From Alopecurus myosuroides (Eukaryota > Streptophyta > Magnoliopsida > Poales > Poaceae), in the NCBI GenBank assembly GCA_028641055.1, contig CM054057.1, positions 725,806,484 through 725,870,483 of the forward strand: a stretch of DNA of 64,000 bases, given 5' to 3'. Shown piece by piece: positions 57,160 to 64,000 of the stretch. The first letter of the stretch is position 1, and every line of letters begins with the position of its first letter. The translations under genes and the position numbers were made by a program. The notes beneath the pieces were generated by a model. The model saw only the letters and a list, made by a program, of their open reading frames with translations. It was not told where the DNA came from and did no database searches.

Positions 57160-57326
57160 TTTAGCACCGGTTGTTAACACAAACCGGTGCTAAAGGTCTG
57201 TACAGGGCGTGCAGTCTGAATGTGGCCCCAAGTACAAGCCTTTAGCACCGGTTTGTGTTAACAACCGGTGCTAAAGCCCCTTTCGCACCGGTTGTTAACA
57301 CCAACCGGTGCTAAAGGCCAGTAGTG
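57160..57326. repeat. CACTA-type subterminal cluster ending in a possible terminus
   Basis: Three inverted pairs of TTTAGCACCGGTTGT and AACCGGTGCTAAAG type end in GGCCAGTAGTG at 57326, whose inverse CACTACTGGCC would be a CACTA terminal repeat. This resembles a right end of another CACTA, lying inside CACTA3. No matching left CACTACT end is visible between 54.0 and 56.0 kb. Confidence 0.65.
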
Positions 57327-58200
57327 GGGCGATATCTCGGGAACTTGTGAAAATTTTGCTCATTTTCATTCGCGCGTCTTCTCTTCTAACACGTACGGCG
57401 GCGAAGCCCTGCTCCGGCCGCGCCTCTCCGTCCACCTCGTCTCCGTCCGTCGCGCCTCCGTCCGCCTCTGCCTCCGTCGCCGCTGCTGCCCTCTGCCTCC
57501 GTCGCCGTCGATCCCCCGCGGCCCCGCCTCCGTCGCGCTGTCGCCGTCTGCCTCCGTCGCCCCGCCTCCGCCTCCGCCGCCCCGCCTCCGTCCCGCCTCC
57601 ACCTCCGCCGCCCCGCCTCCGCCCCGTCGATCGCCTCTCGCCCCTCGCCGTCGCCCCGTCGCCCTCTGTACACGCGTAGGTAAGATTTTTTTTTGTTTTT
57701 ACAATTTTGTTTAGTTTTAGAATTTTTAGAGTAATTAGTGCTAGAATTTTTAGAGTTAGTGTTAGTGTTAGTGTTAGTGTTAGAAATTTTTAGAGTTAGT
57801 TTTAGATTTTTTTTAGAGTTAGTGTTAGTGTTATAATTTAGTGTTAGAAATTTTTAGAGTTAGTGTTAGATTTTTTTAGAGTTAGTGTTAGTGTTAGAAA
57901 TTTTTAGAGTTAGTGTTAGATTTTTTTTAGTGCTTTAATTTGTTTTTACAATTTTGTTTATTGTTAGAATTTTTGTGTTAGAATGTTGTGTTAGAAGTTA
58001 GTGTGTTAGAAAATTTCACTAAGTCGTTAGTGTTAGAAAATTTTAGAAAGTTAGAATAATTGCACTAATTAAGTTAAGAAATTTTACTAAGTTACCATTT
58101 TGTTCCTGTTTAACTTTCATCTTATTTCTGTTATATTTCTCAATTTACTATTTTTTACTAAGTTAGAAACACTAAGGTATTTTACTTAATTATGGAATAT
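57327..58200 (+). other. TnpA leader exon and low-complexity first intron
   Basis: 57360-57677 is C/T/G-rich with a reiterated CCTCCGTCGCC-type motif and ends in a GTAAG donor at 57680, like a 5' leader exon. 57720-57930 is made of TTAGTG/TTTTTAGAG short repeats, and 57930-58200 is AT-rich. No protein is convincing here; the long Pro/Arg-rich frames are products of the repeats. Confidence 0.5.
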
Positions 58201-58228
58201 TTACTTAGTCCGGGCATGTTTTTAGTTC

Positions 58229-58620
58229 ATGTCTCTGTTGGACCCGCCGGGCGATGTCCGGGACTGGGCCCCGCCAGGCTGGCACTGGGAGCTCCTTAGT
58301 ACCGGGGCACGCGGCTTGTTGAGAAATCCGGTGACGTGGTCGACCCGGATATTCTTTGGTGGCCATCGCGTGGGCCACGCTCGGTGCGGAGAGAGCCGGC
58401 CCCTGAGGAGGTGGTACAACAGCGTATCAGGGAGGAGGACGAGCACGTCCGTCGCTACATGTACTTGCTCGATAGGCAGTATAGGCAGTATAGCAGCAGT
58501 TGGTCGATTATTCGGAGGGTTCCTTACCACGTGAGCTATGACCCTATGAGGGTTCCTTATCTATGGATGCGTAGCACCCGTGACTCAGCACCCCGCGGCT
58601 TAGGACCCGGTTGGAGTTAA
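58229..58620 (+). pseudogene. Unrecognised frame before TnpA, frameshifted
   Basis: The start MSLLDPPGDVRDW at 58229 appears to continue, after a frameshift near 58335, in the frame ending at 58620 (PDILWWPSRG; EEDEHVRRYMYLLD; YDPMRVPYLWMR). The balanced GC content and coherent charge pattern suggest former coding. It could be an N-terminal exon of TnpA or a separate small protein of the element. I do not recognise a domain. Confidence 0.45.
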
Positions 58621-58857
58621 TTATTTTGAGAGATGTCACGAGACTATGTATAAGTGATATTATTCGATCGTGATGTATTAGGGTTAAAAAAATTAATCCG
58701 AGCTATGTAACTCTTGGTGTGTCCAGAACTATTATTTCATTAATATGTCCAGAACTATTATTTTATTACTGTCCGATGAAATAATTTCGCCAAGTGCCCG
58801 ATGAAAATTTCGCTAAGTGTTCTTCATTTTATAAATTTTACTAGCAGGTGTTGAGCT

Positions 58858-61635
58858 ATGGATCCCCAAGAACCTGCACATGGTCCGCACGCCGATAAAC
58901 TCGCGGGAATGGGTGAGGTGGAGAAGGAAAGATTAATGTGCGAGATGATTTTTAATAATGCAACGGCCATATACCATGATGACGACGGTGGACAGGCGTT
59001 TAGCAATCAATTTTTGAACGACTCCGGTGACGGAGATCAGAATATAGAAGATGTAGTAGATGATGACGACGACAACGTCGAGGATGAAGAAGTGCCCTCT
59101 AGAACAAACTCTGCCAAGTATATCTCAAGTCACTGTTCACGCAACAATTAATTTGTATTGCACTTAACGAATCATTATTTTCCCGTTTAGGCGCCCTCCG
59201 GAACAGCTAGCGCAAGTACTGAGACAAAGTCGAAACGAGGCCCGGCCGCAAGGTTGAAAGATACCGCAAGCTTCCCGATCGATACAGTTGCTGCTGCTGA
59301 TGGCAAACCACTGCAGCCCCCAGAAACTTATCGCAAATTCGTAAATCAGTGCGGAGTTGTTGTAAGAGACCTGGTCCCGATCAACTTAATAGAATGGAAT
59401 AAGCCGAAGACCGGGGCCAACGTTGGAGCTAGTTATGTCGATGAAAGATTGAAAAAAAATTCTTTGCGAAACGCTATGGCTAAATTTCAGCGTAGCGAGC
59501 GATAAGAAGAAGAAAGTCGAGCAGTGGGCTTTGAATAAGATGGCCACACAATTCCAGAGGTGGAAGAAAGAACTGTGGAAGAAATATAAGGACGAAGATC
59601 CAGTTTTCACTGGGAACCTAGTGAAGATAAGAGACGCTTGGGATGATTTTAAGGCGTACAAGAAATCGGGTGTCTTTACATCCCGATCGGCCACAAATTC
59701 GGAGAATGCGAAGAAGAAGAAATATCACCATATTTTGGGGTCAGGTGGCTACATGACTGCCCTGCCTAGGTGGCGAAGCTATGAAGCTGCGCTTGTGAAA
59801 GAGGTATCATTCCACAGACACATGACTGGCCCGATAGGTCCAAGTTCTGGTTGTTCGCGCATGGGGCAACGTTGGACGCTGAGACTGGGATGATTGTTGC
59901 TCAGGGACCATGGTCGGAAAAAATAACAAAAGTCGTAGCAGAACTAGAGAAGGCAATAGAAGATGTTCGAAAAGGAACTTTTGTTCCCGATAGAGAGAAC
60001 GACGAGCTGACGAGGGCACTCGGGAACCCCGAAAAGTGGTGACGAACACGAGGCTTTGGAGCCTCTACCCCGTGGAGCCAAGGGTTTGCAGCGGACATTG
60101 GCACTTACAGAAGCCGTGATAGAAGCAAGAAAAAGGCGATGGAACGGCTATCGACATTAGAACAAAAGGTGGATTTTCTCTTGAAGAAAGGGGGACACCC
60201 TCTACCTGACACTGAAGAGGAGGTAGAACATCGTCCTGCACCTGATCAGCTGCAAATAGAAGACGATCATGTAGCAGATGCCGTCCCATCTCAGCATAGA
60301 AGCAGCGTTGGTTCCACGCACATGCAGCTAGAAGACGGTCGTGCAGTCGAACCGTCGGCGCCTCACTACCCCGTGGATGATATCACGAAGAAGACAAACT
60401 GTGAGATACATATGCCAATGGGGAACATATCCTTCAGGGTGGCGTCAGGCTATGCTTTGCCGAATCAACCTGGAGCAACCTACCATGGTGGTCAGATTCC
60501 AGCATCCCATGCTCGTGTCGGGTTGTCAACAATTACGCCGGGATGCCATTCAATTGAGCTCCATATTCCTGGAGGTGAAGGCGAGAAGACACTGGGAGAA
60601 ATGGAGCTTGGTATCATATTGTGGAATAAGAAACACATCGTGTTTCCTAACTCGGCGCCAAGGCCACCGACTCCTCCAGGTACAAATGCACCATATATAC
60701 CTCCATCAATTACTGAATGTTGCACCACATGTAAGCTTATTTTTAATAGTTTTTTAACTTTCGTACAGAGAATGCACGACCTCCAAGTCCACCCCCAACG
60801 AACCTCCAAGTCCACCCCACAACGAAGATTGGGGAGCCCGAGGCCGAGGGTCCATCGCCCGTGCACCCCCGTGAGCCGAGGATGCGCCCACTACGGGTAC
60901 GGCAAGCGGAAGCTGAAGTTCAGAAGAAACGGGACTCCTCCCAAGAAGAGACCAAGGAAATCCAAGAAAGTCGAGACTCCGCCGAAGTTACCAGGCCTGA
61001 TGACTCCGGAGGAACTATCCGATGTCGTGAAAGCCAAAACCAGCGCATGGTTCACACAGTTTCCCCTGAAGCCCCCTCCAGACACCTGGAAGGAAACTCT
61101 GAAGGACATCCCAAAGTGGAAAATTGAGCGGACCATCGACAACTTATATTATCCTGCACCGCCGCCACCGCCGCCCCTTTCAGACTATGAATGGTACATT
61201 GAGAAGACGCACACCGCACAGATGAAGCAGACGGAGGAGATGAAGCAGGCGGAGCAGACGAAATGCGGGAAACAAGTTCCCCAGCTCGGACAACAAGAAG
61301 CACGGTCAATTGCCCCGCTCAAGGTCTTATCTGACCAGGCTTCAGTGTCCGGTCCACGCATGGGCGACGTGGGTTACGCTATTGCTGATGTGGTATATAC
61401 ATACAAGCCCGGGCACCCTCTGGTCGAAAATCCTACTGATCTAACAATCCAACTACGGAGTTTACATGATTGGTACTTGGAGGCCGCAAGGCAGGAGAGA
61501 GACTGTATCATGGCTCAAGTTCAGGATCAACACTACTTCAGAGATTACGGTGTCGATCTTGGGTTCGATGATTTCTTCCAGATGTACAATCAACGTGCCC
61601 TCGACAAGTCTATCCTCAGCTGCTACTGTTTTTAA
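58858..61635 (+). pseudogene. CACTA3 TnpA (Transposase_24 type), damaged
   Basis: The ATG at 58858 starts an acidic N-terminal exon. The Transposase_24 region follows (KDTASFPIDTV; ETYRKFVNQCGVVVRD; then KMATQFQRWKKELWKKYK and KKKKYHHILGSGGYM). A later glycine-rich domain (NISFRVASGYALP; HIPGGEGEKTLGEMELG) and a lysine-rich stretch (PPKKRPRKSKK, nuclear signal-like) precede the link to the protease-like part. TnpA proteins bind subterminal repeats and help excision. Frame damage: shifts near 59500 and 59820, and a TGA at 60040-60042. The intron near 60736-60768 is uncertain because the frame reads through it. Confidence 0.8.
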
Positions 61636-61732
61636 GTGATTTATTTGTGTAATTTAATTATTTAGTTAAGCTCGCGTTCGTTGCCCGTATAATTATCACT
61701 CACGACATTCTTTTTGTACGCTACTATGCAGA

Positions 61733-62480
61733 ATGAAGATTCGTGAATGCAGACTGTCAGGAATCTGGGACTTTGGGTTCATTGACCTGTATTCGTATCA
61801 TCAAAACACAGTAGAAAGGTTCAACAAGGATACACCGGATGATTTGCTAAGGTTTTTGAAGCGACCAAGTACCAAAAAAGAAATACTTTGGCCCTACGGA
61901 TTCAAGTGAGTGTTACTGTCTTGTAGACATTCCATTTTGCTTACCTGATGTTAAGTGTAATTGATGAGTATGCATGACTGCGTGTGTACACGTGCGCAGC
62001 GGCCACTTCATATTGTTCATCATTAGAATCGATAAAGGACAAGTTGAAGTCTGGGACTCGTTAACCTGGGGGCTGACACATGGAGCGCGCGTCAGATGCT
62101 TCAAAAGTATATATATATTGGCCTCTTTCGTTCATCGGCCTCTTTTTCGTTCATTCCCTGATATCAAGTAAGTAATAATTAACTCTTCTATTCATTTTTC
62201 TTTTGTCGTCCAGGGTTTGGCAAATGTTCATTAAGGAAGAACCCGGTACATGGGCAGACATTCTCCACTTTCAGATTAACAAAGTAAGTAGTACTATGTA
62301 CCCTTATTTAAATACCATTACCATTCTCTTGATTATTATTAATTGGACTGAATTATGTTTCTCGTATATAGAAAGTCCCGCAACAACCACAGTGAACTGA
62401 TTATTGTGGATACTACGTTTGCGAGTTCATTCACACGACGATCAATGAGAAAATCCCGTACTAGGAGAAATCAAGAGGTA
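61733..62480 (+). pseudogene. Ulp1/C48 protease-like C-terminal domain of TnpA
   Basis: Exon segments at about 61733-61905, 62000-62104, 62215-62283 and 62372-62475 are joined by GT...AG introns. The catalytic-type His (GHFILFIIRID), Asp (VEVWDSL) and Cys (DYCGYYVCEF) of Ulp1/SENP cysteine proteases are all present. A TGA at 62393-62395 falls a few residues before the Cys, and the third exon's phase looks off by one base. Ulp1-like domains are known additions to grass CACTA TnpA proteins. Whether they cleave SUMO there is not established. Confidence 0.75.
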
Positions 62481-62824
62481 CGTAACCGGATCTTCACAAC
62501 TTTATTTATGTTGCCATTAATTATGTTTAGTTTTGTTCATAACTTCATTGTTTTCATCTACTTCTTTTCAAGATGGCACGAAAGCGGGCGCAGCTCAAAC
62601 CAATCGACCGTTGCAAGGCTATTGCAGAGGAATTGGCAGGATTTCTTCTCACGCAAGTCATAGCAGAAGACGGAGAATTTTTCCATCCTATGAACCAATT
62701 ATAGCCAGCTCCCTTCTTTATGCAAGTATACAGCTATTGAAAACGAACTTCAGATTATGTAATTCTCGGTCGATTACTTCGTGTTACATGTATATATATA
62801 TGTACTTTTATTTGGTGCATCAAC

Positions 62825-63045
62825 ATTTAACCGCAAACACGGAATCGGAAACACTTAACCGCAAACACGGAATCGGTGTTTCCGGATACGTATTTCCGAT
62901 TACGTGTTTTCTGATTATGTAAACGGAAACATGTAAACGGAAACCCTGAAAATACGGAACACGCCCTAAACCCTAAACCCTAAACCCTAAACACGGAATT
63001 GGAAACCCTGAAAAGAAAAGGAAAAAAACAGAGAAAAAAAAAAGC
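62825..63045. repeat. Short repeats with a telomere-like (CCCTAAA) run
   Basis: AACCGCAAACACGGAATCGG occurs twice (about 62830-62875), with partly inverted variants to 62940. A run of four CCCTAAA units lies at about 62965-62992. The rest is A-rich. This is just inside the right subterminal region of CACTA3. Confidence 0.7.
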
Positions 63046-63253
63046 TTTAGGACCGGTTGGTGTTACCAACCGGTTCTAAAGGTCCTCCGCCTGCGCGCGC
63101 TCTTCGGCGCCCACGTGGAGGCCTTTAGAACCGGTTGGTGACTGACCGGTTCTAAAGGGGGGGGGGCTTTAGTCCCGGATACGTAGCACCGGTTTTGTAT
63201 CCGAGTCTAAAGGCCCTTACAAACCGGTGCTACTGGCCTGTTCTCCACCAGTG
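63046..63253. repeat. CACTA3 right subterminal repeats and terminus
   Basis: Inverted pairs of the form GGACCGGTTGGTGTTACCAA and AACCGGTTCTAAAG mirror the left end. The region ends in GGCCTGTTCTCCACCAGTG, the inverse of the left terminus with three mismatches. A run of nine G bases is at about 63160. Confidence 0.88.
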
Positions 63254-63887
63254 ATTGCACCTCCCCGTTAATCGACATTGTTTAACTCCAGACCGTGCAA
63301 GGCCGTTGACGGGATGTGGATGGCATGGCGCTACAAACCAGCAGGACTACATGACCAACAAGGCCTAGTAGGTCGTTGTTATTCCGCAAGAAACAATAGG
63401 CCTCCGTCGCATATTATTTTACAATTGTATTATTAACACTTCTTTATTTGGTTTCAGTTATTGGCCTATCTACTGGCAAGTAGAACCAAACGGAGAAGGT
63501 ACCAACACATCCTTGCCTCCAAATACTTCTCGCCCCGATCTGGCCTTGTCGATGCTGCCTCTATGAAGTCACACAAGGAAACAAAAAATATGCAAGTAGA
63601 ATCATGCAGGGGAGAAGAATGGGCATGCGGCTAGTGATCTTGTCGCACAGTATTAGGTATGTCTCGTATCGCCCACCAAAAGATGGTGCAGAGTGTGGAC
63701 TAAGCTTATTCCCTGGTCGGTTTACCATCCCACTCCACCAAATGACTAAACTAACTGAACCTGCTAAATGAAATGCAAGTAGGCAACATTGTTGTTAATT
63801 CTTGGTAGTTCTGAGCCAGAAAACTAACTGACAAAACTGAATAACTAAGGTGCACAAGGTTTTCCACAGTTCACTCCCTAAGGGAAT
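63254..63887. other. Unassigned flank right of CACTA3
   Basis: Starts with the ATT duplication of CACTA3. I see no open frame of interest, no terminal repeats and no RNA gene. It may be the sequence into which CACTA3 inserted, continuous with the peptide-gene flank before 49330. Confidence 0.5.
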
Positions 63888-64000
63888 CTCCAGCCGTTCG
63901 CCCCCCCCCCCCCAGGTTTCAGTTCGGCGCTTTTTAGCGATAGCGCCGCCCCGCACCAAAACCTGGGGGGGCGATTTTACCAGCCGTTCAGCGGCCCAGA
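63888..64000. other. C/G-homopolymer palindromic stretch, possible small transposon end
   Basis: A run of about 14 C (63900-63914) with AGGTTT, then GGCGCTTTTTAGCGATAGCGCC, then ACCTGGGGGGGCG, forms an imperfect inverted repeat. The flanking AATCTCCAGCCGTTCG and CCAGCCGTTCAGCGG look like the beginning of a small DNA transposon, cut by the window end. Confidence 0.3.

Larger units (their letters stand above)
49330..63253 (+). mobile_element. CACTA3: 13.9 kb CACTA transposon with cargo genes
   Basis: The left end is CACTAGTAGAAAACAGGGC and the right end is the inverse of CACTGGTGGAGAACAGGCC. ATT flanks both sides (49327-49329 and 63254-63256), the 3-bp duplication of CACTA elements. Subterminal inverted ACCGGTT-type motifs fill 49370-49650 and 63045-63240. 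In order it carries a coiled-coil/membrane protein gene, TnpD, three tandem hairpins, an AP2-domain gene, a DEDDy exonuclease gene (minus strand) and TnpA with a Ulp1-like domain. Both transposase genes are damaged, so this copy is probably immobile unless helped in trans. Confidence 0.93.

Noticed and set aside
57308..57679. Pro/Arg/Ser-rich frames on both strands
   Set aside because: Made by reiterated CCTCCGTCGCC-type units in a leader exon; no protein evidence.

Overview
This window is plant nuclear DNA, almost certainly from a grass (Poaceae). It has nested long-LTR Gypsy elements, a Tat-lineage Gypsy element with an antisense extra gene, L1-type LINEs, and several CACTA (En/Spm) transposons whose subterminal inverted motifs are of the grass CCGGTTnnnnnAACCGG type. 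I cannot name the species. There is no bacterial, organellar or rRNA gene. The only candidate host gene is a small secreted-peptide gene near 48.7-49.1 kb. Nearly everything else can be assigned to transposable elements, and several insertions are dated relative to one another by exact target-site duplications (TSDs).

Layout. 1-4740: end of a plus-strand Gypsy element, with its polypurine tract and a complete 4.7 kb LTR. 4741-19876: a minus-strand tandem array, LTR-internal-LTR-internal-LTR, of a short-bodied element with 4.4 kb LTRs and a 1.0 kb internal region that keeps only a primer-binding site, a protease relic and a polypurine tract. 19877-20925: fragment of a related LTR. 20926-38828: a decayed CACTA element (CACTA1) whose TnpD pseudogene is split by a full-length 15.1 kb Tat-lineage Gypsy element (23347-38457, TSD GTAAT). 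That element carries gag-pol on the minus strand and an eight-exon antisense gene on the plus strand.

38829-48534: the 3' part of a plus-strand LINE. It was hit by a minus-strand LINE (38962-42037), which was itself hit by a 644-bp Mutator-like element with a 9-bp TSD. It was also hit by a 5.5 kb CACTA (CACTA2, 42900-48419, TSD TGG) with a gene-like interior. 48535-49329: the small secreted-peptide gene with its own TATA box. 49330-63253: a 13.9 kb CACTA (CACTA3, TSD ATT). 63254-64000: unassigned flank.

How the parts work together. CACTA3 has a normal transposition set: TnpD (Transposase_21 type) and TnpA (Transposase_24 type with a C-terminal Ulp1/C48 protease-like domain), both damaged by frameshifts and stops. 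It also has three genes that are not standard transposition genes: a small coiled-coil protein with a C-terminal membrane helix, an intact AP2/ERF-domain gene with its own TATA box, and a DEDDy 3'-5' exonuclease gene. Upstream of the AP2 gene are three tandem 160-bp units, each able to fold into a long hairpin, with arm changes that compensate between copies. Extra CACTA-like subterminal clusters at 55956-56124 and 57160-57326 suggest that part of this cargo arrived in nested, partly deleted CACTA elements. In the Tat element, gag-pol is nearly intact (two stops and one frameshift, plus one stop near the gag start), its two LTRs differ at only about ten positions by eye, and the antisense gene keeps all seven introns with canonical splice sites.
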